A DNA stretch of 64,000 bases, taken from Roseburia sp. 499 (GTDB taxonomy: Bacteria; Bacillota; Clostridia; Lachnospirales; Lachnospiraceae). Positions 1-7,932 of the stretch are shown here, in pieces (within the stretch, counting starts at the first letter, position 1; every line of letters starts with the position of its first letter). The notes beneath the pieces are model-generated. The model ran no database searches and was not told the origin of the DNA. It worked only from the letters and a program-made list of their open reading frames with translations. The stretch lies in assembly GCF_001940225.2 (NCBI RefSeq), contig NZ_CP135164.1, forward strand, positions 2,046,001-2,110,000, given 5' to 3'. The position numbers and the translations under genes are program-made.

Positions 1-440
1 TGCTGTGCATCCTACTTTGTCTTTTTCTTTCTCTTTTTCGTCACACTCATCCTTATATATTTCCCGATTCAATTCATTGCTCATAATGGTCTCATTTCGA
101 ATTGGGAATTGTTTTCTTATTACTTCCCACAATTATGATATGATGAATCAAATAAAACAGTTCCTTTTATCTCCCATTGTTCAAGCGTATAGTACACTCC
201 AAAGCTTCACATACTATCTGCGAAAGTATGGTGTGTTATATGAATCTTGATAAAATCGTATGTAACTGTATGAACATAACAAAAGGATAAAGCCTACTTT
301 AGAAAAAGCTATCCCTTTTAGCAAAAGCCCGTTATTCAGCAGAGTCTCACCCCCACTGTTTCTATATTCAAATGTTTCATTTGAAGAACCAAAAACACAC
401 GTCCATTTTCGTTCCTTAATATCCCACAAACCGCAGAAAA
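1..440. other. Left flank, no supported gene
   Basis: I see no convincing coding sequence, RNA or terminator here. A minus-strand reading frame at 214-465 exists but overlaps the recombinase 3' end and resembles nothing I know. If the element boundary at 457-475 is right, this stretch is the chromosome that originally lay downstream of rlmD. Confidence 0.5.
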
Positions 441-2120
441 TCAAGGTTTCTTTGAAAGCAGGCACACAGTTTCAACGGTACTTTCATTGTCCCAATCAAG
501 TTCATATAACTCCTGATCATTGAAAAATACAGGAAAACGGAACTTGAGACTTCTTAAAATCCTACCGTCCTCTTGTTCTGCCTCATAGATATTTACTTCC
601 TCGAGAAAGCTCTTCATAAATGTCTTCTTCTCCATATCCGCAAATCTGTCATACAGCTTATCAAAGAATAATAAGAACTGATACACATTTTCACCGGATA
701 TCTTTTCCTGCTTAATATTATACAGTCTTGTCTCTATAGCTTCAATGGAAGTTTCAATTTCCTCTATCTCACCATAAAGCTTATCCAGTCTGACTTGCAT
801 ATCCTCATACTTCTTGTCATAATGCTTGTCCGATACAGATAAGTTATCCATCTGATTTGCCAGCTTGTTCTTGGCACCGGTTACCTGCTTTAATCGCTCC
901 TGTAAACCTGTATGCTCTCTGTCCAATTCTTCCGTATCAATGCTGTTACCGATGTGCTTCTGAATCTCAGTTTTGAACTTTGGATTGTTTACAAGCTTTC
1001 GGATAACTTCTTCCACCGCCGCATTGATTTTATCCTCACTCCACTGCTTACGGTAAGTACATTTGTGACCATTTACAAAGGTTCTGTGCTTGCAGGCATA
1101 GTAGAAATAATCTCTGTAATGCCCGCCGTCGGGATGCTTTTTTCGATTTACATTGCCATACATACCGCTTCCGCATATCGGACATTTAATGATACCGGAT
1201 AAAATATGCTCGTGATCCAGACTGTGAGTTTTGATATTAGCAACACCTGTTTCCTGTCTCTTTTTGTGTACCTGATTCCACAATTCTTCCGAAACAATTG
1301 CCTCGTGAATACCATCATTTAACATATAGTTATTCTGCTTTACCACATGATACTCATTTCTTGTACCCGGAATCTTCTCATTCTTTCTTCTACCAAAGGC
1401 AAGCTTGCCGCAGTACACCGGATTATCAAGCACACCTTTTACAAAGGATGTGGAAAATCCTTCAATGGTATTGTTCTGGCGAAGCTTTTTCTTGTATCCG
1501 CTGTTGTTTAGGAATGTAGCAATTGCGGCAATTCCCATGGTTGTGTTGGCATACTTATCGTAAATAATTCGTATTACCTCAGCTTCATCCTCTGCAATAT
1601 GCAACTCACCATTAATAAGCTGATATCCATAAGGAGCAAATCCACCATTCCACTTACCTTCTCTTGCCTTCTGTCTGCGACCTTCCATGGTCTGCACCAA
1701 TATATTTTCACGCTCTATTTCAGCCACTGCGGATAACACGGAAATCATCAGCTTACCCGCGTCTTTAGAACTGTCGATACCATCTTCCACACAGATAAGA
1801 TTAACACCAAAATCCTGCATTCGCTGAAGAGATGATAAAACATCCGCTGCATTTCGTCCAAATCGGGATAGCTTGAATACGAGTACGAAATCAATGTTGT
1901 CTTTACCTGTTTCAATATCCTGAAGCATCTGTTGAAATTGTGGGCGACCCTCCACGCTTTTACCGGATTTACCTTCGTCAGAGTATTCCCCAGCGATAAT
2001 CATATCTTGGTAATCAGCGTATTTATGCAATTTGTCTTTTTGCGCATCTAAACTGTAGCCATCTACCTGCATGGAGGTGGATACACGGGTGTAGATGTAG
2101 CATTTTAGTTGTTTTTTCAT
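441..2120 (-). CDS. Large serine recombinase (integrase), probable integrase of the element
   Basis: This 559-residue protein is a large serine site-specific recombinase that would integrate and excise DNA through a covalent serine-DNA intermediate. The N-terminal resolvase domain (about 1-150) has the motif YTRVST with Arg12 and catalytic Ser14. A recombinase domain follows, then a zinc ribbon with CPICG and a later Cys pair (about 310-355), then a coiled coil (about 400-480). The start has an excellent site (AGGAGG, 6 nt before ATG). It lies 12 bp behind the SEC-C gene and looks like the last gene of that operon. Its final codons form the putative attachment segment shared with rlmD, which suggests it is the active integrase. 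The family is certain; the target is inferred. Confidence 0.93.
   Translation of the reverse strand: MKKQLKCYIYTRVSTSMQVDGYSLDAQKDKLHKYADYQDMIIAGEYSDEGKSGKSVEGRPQFQQMLQDIETGKDNIDFVLVFKLSRFGRNAADVLSSLQRMQDFGVNLICVEDGIDSSKDAGKLMISVLSAVAEIERENILVQTMEGRRQKAREGKWNGGFAPYGYQLINGELHIAEDEAEVIRIIYDKYANTTMGIAAIATFLNNSGYKKKLRQNNTIEGFSTSFVKGVLDNPVYCGKLAFGRRKNEKIPGTRNEYHVVKQNNYMLNDGIHEAIVSEELWNQVHKKRQETGVANIKTHSLDHEHILSGIIKCPICGSGMYGNVNRKKHPDGGHYRDYFYYACKHRTFVNGHKCTYRKQWSEDKINAAVEEVIRKLVNNPKFKTEIQKHIGNSIDTEELDREHTGLQERLKQVTGAKNKLANQMDNLSVSDKHYDKKYEDMQVRLDKLYGEIEEIETSIEAIETRLYNIKQEKISGENVYQFLLFFDKLYDRFADMEKKTFMKSFLEEVNIYEAEQEDGRILRSLKFRFPVFFNDQELYELDWDNESTVETVCLLSKKP
457..475. other. Putative left attachment segment of the integrated element
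   Basis: This 19-bp segment matches 22,062-22,080 at 16 of 19 positions in the same orientation. It encodes the ETVCLL end of the serine recombinase, and the matching segment encodes the ETVCLL end of RlmD. Serine integrases are known to use 3' ends of rlmD/rumA-type genes as target. That these are attL and attR is my inference; the crossover dinucleotide cannot be fixed from one genome. Confidence 0.5.
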
Positions 2121-2132
2121 AGGTACCTCCTT

Positions 2133-2921
2133 CTATTTTCTTCCGCAACATTTTTTATACTTCTTTCCCGAACCACACGGACAAGATTCATTAGGATAAA
2201 TCTTTCTACCAGAATTAAGCTGTATTTTCTTCTCTAATTTCTCAATACTTTTCAAAAGGCTATCTCTATTAGCTCTTCTTTTTCTATCTACTTTCAGTTC
2301 ATATTCTTCTTTCAAAGATTTTGAAATATTGCTTTCTTCCAATTCAGCAAATTCCTCTGACAATTCCCTATATAAATCTTCCGCATCACGATATTTATTC
2401 CCCGCTTTAATGTCAAAATACAAATCCTTCATTATGTCTATATAGTGAGGATTTTTCTGATCCTTAAACAAACGATAATATCCTATCCAACCCCAGCCCC
2501 ATAAGGGATCAGACTCAAGATATCCTTCATATAACTTATATGCTTTTTCTATTTCACCCATATCTGCATATGTATCCGCAATCTCACGTTTTGCATTTTC
2601 GTGAAACAAATCCGTATCACCGTTTCTTGACCACTGAATCTTCAAAATCTGCTCATTAACCGCTATTACATCCTTATACCGTCTGGTATTTTGCAATATC
2701 ATAGTTGTATCATTTGCCCAATTTCCAATCTGCCAATCTAAAACATTACTACCAAGTTGGTCAGAATAATTGTTTTCCCTTTCCATCAACCCCCATAACA
2801 GATTCCATGCTTCCAACGCTTTATCAGCTGTTTCGTCATTCTCGGGCAAATCTGGCAAAAAAGCCATAACAAAAGCATATTCAACTCTTTCTTCATCTCT
2901 TTCAGTAATAGCCATACTCAT
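2133..2921 (-). CDS. TPR-like protein with C-terminal SEC-C zinc motif
   Basis: The 262-residue protein ends in a clear SEC-C metal-binding motif, CPCGSGKKYKKCC, preceded by a basic helical segment (about 195-240). The central part (about 70-180) reads as helical hairpins typical of tetratricopeptide-like repeats, with spaced Ala, Tyr and Gly residues. SEC-C motifs are found in SecA and in many stand-alone proteins, some encoded in defence or mobile regions; the motif alone does not give a function. The start codon overlaps the stop of the upstream gene by ATGA, so the two are probably translationally coupled. No catalytic motif is visible. Confidence 0.8.
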   Translation of the reverse strand: MSMAITERDEERVEYAFVMAFLPDLPENDETADKALEAWNLLWGLMERENNYSDQLGSNVLDWQIGNWANDTTMILQNTRRYKDVIAVNEQILKIQWSRNGDTDLFHENAKREIADTYADMGEIEKAYKLYEGYLESDPLWGWGWIGYYRLFKDQKNPHYIDIMKDLYFDIKAGNKYRDAEDLYRELSEEFAELEESNISKSLKEEYELKVDRKRRANRDSLLKSIEKLEKKIQLNSGRKIYPNESCPCGSGKKYKKCCGRK

Positions 2922-3472
2922 CCCTCTTCAACCCACGGTATTGAATAGTATTCTCCGGCTATAAAGTCATCCATGCCCCAACCAAAACCGGAAAATTTAT
3001 GCAATATCGTTTCTAACCGATTCTTCCATAATTGATACAACTGTTCATCTCCACTTGCTATAATAACTGCGTCATGATATGCATCACCAAGTGCATCATA
3101 AAAAGCTTCATCTATATCGCCATAACACATAGTAAAGTCCGTTGCACATTCTGAAAAATACAATGCAAGGTCACCGTACCACCTGCCATCATCTCCCACA
3201 CATACATCTGCAAAATCAGACAATACCATCTGTGCTCTTTCTAACGAAAATCCTGTTCTTACAATATCAGAGGGATTAAATATTCTATACAATTGGCTCT
3301 TGTATTTCTCTAACAATGTATTTCCATAGTCCTCGCCTAATATCATAAGGCTCAATCCTGCCTCTACAGCCTTATTGGTCTTATAAAAATCAACAATAAT
3401 ATTCATTAACTCTTCTTTTCTCAATGATTCCAATTTTTTAACTAGTGCCTTTTCTGTTAATTTTTTTGCCAT
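2918..3472 (-). CDS. Hypothetical protein, possibly DUF6155-like
   Basis: This 184-residue soluble protein has an N-terminus (about 1-35) of the form KKLESLRKEELMNIIVDFYK, which resembles DUF6155-type proteins of Firmicutes; I am not certain of the family. The rest is acidic, rich in aromatic residues and mostly helical, with no signal peptide or catalytic motif. It overlaps the SEC-C gene by 4 bp and starts 1 bp after the stop of the 106-residue gene, so the three form one transcription unit. Function is unknown. Confidence 0.7.
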   Translation of the reverse strand: MAKKLTEKALVKKLESLRKEELMNIIVDFYKTNKAVEAGLSLMILGEDYGNTLLEKYKSQLYRIFNPSDIVRTGFSLERAQMVLSDFADVCVGDDGRWYGDLALYFSECATDFTMCYGDIDEAFYDALGDAYHDAVIIASGDEQLYQLWKNRLETILHKFSGFGWGMDDFIAGEYYSIPWVEEG

Positions 3473-3473
3473 A

Positions 3474-3794
3474 TTACCACTCCTTACTGATAATAAAATC
3501 CACTTTTTCCTTTAAATCATCACTAAATCCATCTAAATCATCCTTCGAAATCACACCCAGGTTAATCAGAGAAACAATATCATAAATCATATTGCTTTTT
3601 CTTAATTCGATAAGCACTCCCGGATTTTTTCTGTCTCTTTTGATTCGTTCTTCCAAATTCCAAAACTTATCTGATGCATTCCCTTCCCCTTTCAGCAAAT
3701 CAATATATTCTTTTACCAAACGTTCCATATAGTTTTCCTGCCATTCAGCAATACTTGATCTGAATAATTTCCAATCACTTTTTGAAACTTCCAT
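3474..3794 (-). CDS. Small conserved protein of unknown function
   Basis: I place the start at the ATG ending at 3794, not at the in-frame ATG 33 bp further upstream, because GGAGG lies 7 nt before 3794. The resulting 106-residue protein begins MEVSKSDWKLF and contains WQENYMERL and NPGVLIEL. It matches a small Firmicutes family I recognise by pattern, but its function is not known to me. It is soluble and helical with no cysteines or membrane segment. It is the first gene of the operon reading through the SEC-C gene and the recombinase, under the promoter at 3851-3879. Confidence 0.75.
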   Translation of the reverse strand: MEVSKSDWKLFRSSIAEWQENYMERLVKEYIDLLKGEGNASDKFWNLEERIKRDRKNPGVLIELRKSNMIYDIVSLINLGVISKDDLDGFSDDLKEKVDFIISKEW

Positions 3795-3850
3795 GCAAAC
3801 ATCCTCCAATCTTATGCATAATTTCATACGCTTTATATAGTCCCAACAAA

Positions 3851-3879
3851 ATTATATATCTGTTCCAACATTTTCTCAA
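3851..3879 (-). promoter_or_regulatory. Sigma-A-type promoter of the 3474-3794 operon
   Basis: On the minus strand TTGAGA and TATAAT are separated by exactly 17 bp. Transcription would begin about 50 bp before the 106-residue gene. It diverges from the promoter at 3986-4014, about 110 bp away. Confidence 0.7.
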
Positions 3880-3985
3880 CCAGTTTTTCTCTTATCAGGT
3901 ATAAACATATAAACTTCACATAATCCTTATCATAAACCCTTTAAAACTACATATAATATTATTGCAGATTTAGCCAAAATACCGC

Positions 3986-4014
3986 TTGCATTTAGCGGAT
4001 AATAATGGTATCAT
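3986..4014 (+). promoter_or_regulatory. Promoter of the small RNA upstream of the AbiF-like gene
   Basis: TTGCAT and TATCAT are separated by 17 bp. The predicted start near 4020 is about 10 nt before the first RNA stem and about 90 nt before the protein start, so the promoter serves first the RNA and, on read-through, the AbiF-like gene. Confidence 0.65.
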
Positions 4015-4019
4015 ATCTG

Positions 4020-4089
4020 TTAGTGATCAGGTTGCAGAAACTTGCGATGCCTGCGACCGGAAGGAAGACCTGCGGGCCTTCCTTTTTTT
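4020..4089 (+). ncRNA. Compact two-hairpin RNA upstream of abiF-like gene (abiF-RNA-like)
   Basis: Two stems abut each other. The first is GGTTGCAG (4030-4037) with CTGCGACC (4051-4058), 8 bp with one G-T pair and a 13-nt loop. The second is GGAAGG (4059-4064) with CCTTCC (4077-4082), followed by seven T. A promoter sits directly upstream. The layout (short structured RNA ending in an intrinsic terminator, then a HEPN Abi_2 gene 24 nt later) agrees with what I recall of the abiF RNA motif reported next to abiF genes. Membership of that motif is inference; the hairpins and T-tract are directly visible. Confidence 0.65.
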
Positions 4090-4112
4090 GTACAAAATAT
4101 ATGGAGAAAAAT

Positions 4113-5060
4113 ATGCCCAAAAAAGCAATCAAACCTTTTATTACATACTCTGATCAGTTAAATGTTCTGACTCAGAAAAAACAACTTAATATTTCTGATT
4201 TGTCATATGCTGAGGGAAAGCTGCATGATATTGGCTACTACTCCTTAATCGATGGATACAAAGATATATTCTACAATCCAATGACAAGAACATATGAGGA
4301 AGGCACAAATTTTACGGATATTGTTGCATTATATGAATTTGATGAAAATCTTCGTTCTCTTGTATTTAAATACATTTGTCATGTCGAGCAAAAAATCCGC
4401 TCATTGATTTCTTATTCCTTCTGTGAAGTTTTTTCTGAAAATCAGTCAGCGTATTTAAATCCTACCAACTACAATATTTCCAATAAAAACAGTCGTGATA
4501 TTACTAAACTAATATCTATATTGACATACGAAGCCAATCAGAACACCGAACATAGTTATGTTGTATATCAGAGAAACACATATGGTAATGTCCCATTATG
4601 GGTAATCATGAAAACTCTTACTCTTGGACAAACTTCAAAAATGTATTCATTTATGCTCCCAAGCATAAAATCCAAGGTTAGCGTACATTATGGCAATATT
4701 ACAGAAAAAGAATTAATACAGTATCTAAAGGTACTTACGGTCTTTCGTAATATATGCGCACATAACGAGCGTCTGTTTTCTTATGAATCTAGATTTGAGA
4801 TTCCTGACACCTCGCTACATAAGAAAATGAGGATACCCCAAAAAGGAATCCAGTATCTTTATGGCAAACACGATATGTTTGCTTTGCTCATAGCTTTTCG
4901 ATACCTACTGGATAAAGAAGATTTTAAATTTCTAAAGAAAGAATTAACCAAACTGTTTAATACTTTCTCCACTGCCACATCAGCAACCCAAAAAAGCAAA
5001 TTACTTTATGCAATGCATTTTCCATCTAATTGGGCAAATATTACCCAATATAAACTATAA
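4113..5060 (+). CDS. AbiF/AbiD (Abi_2) family HEPN protein, probable abortive-infection RNase
   Basis: I start the protein at 4113 (MPKKAIKPF, 315 residues) because GGAG lies 6 nt before; the open frame continues upstream to 4005 but there it crosses the RNA gene. It belongs to the Abi_2 family, with the typical N-terminal repeat-like block ending GYYSLIDGY, the conserved VEQKIRSLI block, and a C-terminal HEPN active-site motif RNICAH (Arg212, His217; R-X4-H). HEPN proteins of this type are metal-independent RNases, and Abi_2 members act against phage or as RNA-controlled toxins. No membrane segment is present. Its place between mobile cargo genes and the RNA in front support a defence role; activity is not shown by sequence alone. 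Confidence 0.88.
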   Translation: MPKKAIKPFITYSDQLNVLTQKKQLNISDLSYAEGKLHDIGYYSLIDGYKDIFYNPMTRTYEEGTNFTDIVALYEFDENLRSLVFKYICHVEQKIRSLISYSFCEVFSENQSAYLNPTNYNISNKNSRDITKLISILTYEANQNTEHSYVVYQRNTYGNVPLWVIMKTLTLGQTSKMYSFMLPSIKSKVSVHYGNITEKELIQYLKVLTVFRNICAHNERLFSYESRFEIPDTSLHKKMRIPQKGIQYLYGKHDMFALLIAFRYLLDKEDFKFLKKELTKLFNTFSTATSATQKSKLLYAMHFPSNWANITQYKL

Positions 5061-5072
5061 TATATTAATTAA

Positions 5073-5094
5073 CCTCCACCGTAACAGGTGGAGG
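5073..5094. terminator. Perfect 8-bp hairpin after the AbiF-like gene
   Basis: CCTCCACC and GGTGGAGG flank a 6-nt loop 12 bp past the stop codon at 5060. The T-tract on the plus strand is poor, so it may be a weak terminator or an mRNA-stabilising hairpin. Confidence 0.45.
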
Positions 5095-5229
5095 ACAACA
5101 CTTTCAACCCGACCATTTATATACCACTTATCGGTCAGTTATAAACTTTCATTCTTTCTACATTTGAACGCTCATCCATATGTATACATCCTACTTAATC
5201 AATTAAATCTTGCAGGATGCCGGTAATCC

Positions 5230-5424
5230 TTATGCTACTTTCTGAAAACTCGTTTGAAAGTTCTTCACATAAGCCAAATACCGCAGTCTTTTTCCTTCTG
5301 CATCATAGCCCCAAGTTTCCGGATCATAGTGAAGCTCTTCAAGTATATCTTGCATAACCAATAGCCCATATTTCTCCATCATCTCAGCCAGAAATGTGCA
5401 ACAGCGTTCAAATTCCTTGTTCAA
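5230..5424 (-). CDS. Small hypothetical protein with TTG start
   Basis: The 64-residue protein begins at a TTG codon with a strong site (GGAAGGAG, 7 nt upstream), which is why I accept it despite the unusual start. It is soluble, with two adjacent cysteines (about 8-9), a helical N-terminal half and a basic C-terminus. I do not recognise it. It stands alone between the AbiF-like gene and a long AT-rich spacer, in a region full of recombinase genes. Confidence 0.6.
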   Translation of the reverse strand: MNKEFERCCTFLAEMMEKYGLLVMQDILEELHYDPETWGYDAEGKRLRYLAYVKNFQTSFQKVA

Positions 5425-6120
5425 ACTGCTTCTCCTTCCATAGTTGCTTCTGCATCGTTTCTTACATATAAAATTGTAATTACTTCATATACCAATGATA
5501 CAACCACGACTCAGAAAAAGCAATAATTCAAGCATATATAAAAATTTGTCGTTAAATAAAAATTTGTTTTCTGATTATCGAGCTCATAATTCGCTGCAAT
5601 AATTTTCTCATGTCCATGGCAAGATACGCATTAGAGACGTCTCTGCCTCCTCCAATGCATCTTGTCAGGGAACTTCCCCTAAACCCCCTGTTATTTATAC
5701 CTTTACTGAAAAATATGGAGTAAAATTGCTCATTTGCACCAAAATATGGAGTATTCCTGCCATTTTCCAGTAAAAAACGGGTGATATGCTTTTGCCCACA
5801 AATGAATGGATTTTTAAAGTACAGTAAAATTTGAAGTAAAAAATACATTTCACATTGAAATATGATGTATTTCAGAGCTTTTACCTAAAAAAATAATGTG
5901 CTCTTTTTTCCAACTATTTTAGCACATGAAAAACTGATGTAAAAATGAAATTTTACTGTAAAATACGCACCATTATAGTATTAATTTGCATCCATAAACT
6001 TTTCACAAAAGTTTAATTTTATGCTACCACAATTGTCGTTATGAGAAGGTTGCTTAATTACTGAATAAGTGTTTCTCCCACTGGATGTCTATACTAATTC
6101 GTTGGGACAAAGAAAATGAT
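5425..6120. other. AT-rich spacer with short direct repeats
   Basis: No supported gene is present. The motif AAATATGGAGTA occurs twice near 5710 and 5750, related strings with AGTAAAATTT recur near 5820 and 5950, and the tract is very AT-rich. A 98-codon minus-strand frame (5552-5848) has no ribosome binding site or family resemblance. The stretch next to 5425 on the minus strand probably holds the promoter of the 64-residue gene. Confidence 0.45.
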
Positions 6121-6178
6121 ACAATCTTAACGATTGTACCATTTGGGGTGTTCAAAGGGGTGTTCATTTGAACACCCC
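6121..6178. repeat. Palindromes beside the truncated msr(D) gene
   Basis: ACAATC and GATTGT form an inverted repeat at 6121-6137. GGGGTGTTCA occurs twice (6145 and 6157), and the second copy forms a perfect 10-bp palindrome with TGAACACCCC (6169-6178). The cluster lies 11 bp beyond the stop of the msr(D) fragment and may be a recombination junction, operator or transcription stop. Confidence 0.55.
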
Positions 6179-6189
6179 TACTAAATGCA

Positions 6190-6360
6190 TTATTTCTTGT
6201 TAAATTCAGTATCCTTAACAAAGGTCCAAACTGAAAGTTTTCTACGCATCGCTTTTCTATTTTGGGTGGAATTTGTTAACGAAACTAATTCATCTATATC
6301 TAAACAAGTGCGTCCTTTAAATTCCACACGAATGTCTTTTGCTTTTAATATCAATTCCAT
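6190..6360 (-). pseudogene. msr(D): Truncated msr(D)-type ABC-F ribosome protection gene
   Basis: The fragment starts MELILKAKDIRVEFKG, the recognisable N-terminus of Msr(D), an ABC-F protein that removes macrolides from the ribosome. Similarity stops after DIDEL at about residue 25, before the first Walker A motif, and 31 unrelated codons follow to a stop. Of about 487 residues only 56 codons remain open, so it cannot function. It keeps its strong ribosome site (AGGAGG) and its leader at 6440-6460. It follows mef(A) as in the classical mef-msr operon; the deletion removed nearly the whole gene. Confidence 0.88.
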
Positions 6361-6405
6361 AACATTTTCCTCCTGTCTATAATCGCATGTTTTCATTTGC
6401 TTGTA

Positions 6406-6423
6406 CGCAGGGAAAACCCTGCG
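6406..6423 (-). terminator. Attenuator hairpin of the msr(D) leader
   Basis: CGCAGGG and CCCTGCG flank an AAAA loop (7 perfect pairs) just after the MYLIFM leader and before the msr(D) start. In the known mef-msr operon this position holds the stalling-controlled terminator. No T-run follows directly here, so its strength is uncertain. Confidence 0.6.
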
Positions 6424-6439
6424 ATTTTAGCAGGAAAAA

Positions 6440-6460
6440 TTACATGAAAATTAAATACAT
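6440..6460 (-). CDS. msrDL: Leader peptide MYLIFM of msr(D)
   Basis: A six-codon frame reads MYLIFM and stop, preceded by AGGAGGG. It is identical to the peptide known as MsrDL, which senses macrolide-bound ribosomes and controls msr(D) transcription. It lies between the mef(A) stop and the msr(D) fragment. The regulated gene is now destroyed, so the leader is a relic. Confidence 0.85.
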   Translation of the reverse strand: MYLIFM

Positions 6461-6473
6461 AAAAATGGCCCTC

Positions 6474-7700
6474 CTATGAATTTTGTTTTAAATCTAATTT
6501 TCTAATCTCAGTTATCATTGGGCAAACTATTGCAATGCAAATAATTAAAATACCTGATAGTAAAAACCAATGATTTACACCGATTCTATCAGCAAAGAAT
6601 CCAGAAAGAATTAACCCAATTGGCATAGCAAGAGACATGATACTTCCAGTTAAAGAAAATACACGTCCTAAATATTCAGGCTTAATTTTCTCCTGAAAAA
6701 GAGCTGTTTGCACACCGCTGTAAAACGGAACCGAAAGCCCCATTATTGCACAGCAGACTACAAATATGAAAAATCCACTTTGGGGAAGTAATCCTGAAAT
6801 GGTTAAGCTTATCCCCATCATAAAAATGGATGCCGTTATTAATAAGATTCGCTTTTGGTAATTCCCAAATAACCCTAATAATAGACCCCCTATCAACATA
6901 CCAGAGGCATAAGCAATCTCCGTAATAGAACTATGCATCGGTGTACCATTAAAATATTCCATAGTGATTAAAGGATATAATGCATTTATGGGCATATAAA
7001 CAAACATATATAATGTTCCAACGAGTAATAAAGCGAATAATCCTTTATTTTGCCGTAGTACAGCCATTCCTTCTTTCATTTCTCGTATGAAATTTGGTTT
7101 CAAACTTTGCACTTGATCACCCAGCTTAGGAATACGTACAATTGCTACCGTAATAGATGCAATCACAGCACCCAATACATCGATGGCAATAATAGCATTT
7201 AGTTCCCAAACGGAGTATAAGAGTGCTGCAACCGCCGGACTAACAATATAGCTTATAGACTGCAAAGACTGACTATAGCCTGCACATTTCGTAAGCTGTT
7301 CTTCTGGTACTAAAAGTGGCGTAACCGCATTGAGAGCCGGGGTGTGAAAAGCTGTTCCAATGCTACGGATAAACAATACTACCATAACCATCCAGATAGG
7401 TAGCTCCATATACAATGCAACAATAGCAAGCACTGCCCCAGCTGCTGCGATAATTAAATCAGCACCAATCATTATCTTCTTCCTATCATGACGATCCACT
7501 AATACACCAATAGCTGGTCCAAAGACCGCATAGGGTAAAAAACCTACTAGTGAAGCCATAGACAAGACCATCGCAGATCCTGTTTTCTCTGTAAGGTAAA
7601 AAATGATCGCCATTTGCAGGATGGCACTAGTGATTAATGATACTGCCTGCCCTGCCCATATTGTATAAAACTTAAGTTTCCAATTGTTGTATTTTTCCAT
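6474..7700 (-). CDS. mef(A): Mef(A)-family macrolide efflux transporter (MFS)
   Basis: The 408-residue protein begins MEKYNNWKLKFYTIWAGQA and follows Mef(A)/Mef(E) closely from end to end as I remember those sequences (about 405 residues). It is a major facilitator superfamily antiporter with twelve predicted membrane segments and the MFS loop motif GVLVDRHDRKK after the second helix. It exports 14- and 15-membered macrolides by the proton gradient. It is intact, has its own promoter (7859-7887) and a drug-sensing leader (7792-7818), and is followed by the msr(D) relic. Because Mef works best together with Msr(D), resistance from this copy alone may be modest. Exact allele naming needs a database comparison. 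Confidence 0.93.
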   Translation of the reverse strand: MEKYNNWKLKFYTIWAGQAVSLITSAILQMAIIFYLTEKTGSAMVLSMASLVGFLPYAVFGPAIGVLVDRHDRKKIMIGADLIIAAAGAVLAIVALYMELPIWMVMVVLFIRSIGTAFHTPALNAVTPLLVPEEQLTKCAGYSQSLQSISYIVSPAVAALLYSVWELNAIIAIDVLGAVIASITVAIVRIPKLGDQVQSLKPNFIREMKEGMAVLRQNKGLFALLLVGTLYMFVYMPINALYPLITMEYFNGTPMHSSITEIAYASGMLIGGLLLGLFGNYQKRILLITASIFMMGISLTISGLLPQSGFFIFVVCCAIMGLSVPFYSGVQTALFQEKIKPEYLGRVFSLTGSIMSLAMPIGLILSGFFADRIGVNHWFLLSGILIICIAIVCPMITEIRKLDLKQNS

Positions 7701-7744
7701 TTATATTATCTCCTGCATATTATTTTGCTTGAATTTCTAACAAC

Positions 7745-7782
7745 AAAAAAGCCTATCATCGGGGATAGATTCTGCTTTTTTT
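7745..7782 (-). terminator. Transcription attenuator between the mef leader and mef(A)
   Basis: On the minus strand CTATC and GATAG flank CCCGAT, extended outward by AAAAAAGC and GCTTTTTT, so the stem ends in a T-run. It lies just after the MTASMRLR leader and about 45 bp before mef(A). This fits the known model in which a macrolide-stalled ribosome on the leader prevents termination. Confidence 0.75.
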
Positions 7783-7791
7783 ATTGCCAGC

Positions 7792-7818
7792 TTATCTTAA
7801 ACGCATTGAGGCTGTCAT
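7792..7818 (-). CDS. Leader peptide MTASMRLR of mef(A)
   Basis: An eight-codon frame reads MTASMRLR and stop, preceded by AGGAGG about 10 nt upstream. It carries the RLR stalling motif known from erm and mef leaders, in which macrolide-bound ribosomes stop at Arg-Leu-Arg. It precedes the terminator at 7745-7782. Confidence 0.85.
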   Translation of the reverse strand: MTASMRLR

Positions 7819-7858
7819 AGTTTCGGTTCCTCCTAAACTCTTATTTGTATCAGCATAT

Positions 7859-7887
7859 ATTTTAACACAATAAGTTGTTTTAAGCAA
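7859..7887 (-). promoter_or_regulatory. Promoter of the mef(A) leader
   Basis: TTGCTT and TAAAAT lie 17 bp apart on the minus strand, placing the transcript start about 30 bp before the leader peptide. Confidence 0.6.
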
Positions 7888-7932
7888 CGTTTAAAATTGA
7901 AAAAAGCCACGGACAGCGATATCAAAATACGC

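Noticed and set aside
214..465. An 83-codon minus-strand frame overlapping the recombinase end
   Set aside because: It has no ribosome site, overlaps the recombinase stop out of frame and resembles no family I know.
441..2120. Recombinase as TnpX of Tn4451, because tnpV is nearby
   Set aside because: TnpX has about 707 residues, and this 559-residue protein lies 6 kb from tnpV and shows its own rlmD-like end.
5552..5848. A 98-codon minus-strand frame in the AT-rich spacer
   Set aside because: No ribosome site, odd composition and repeats inside; it reads like chance coding in a non-coding tract.
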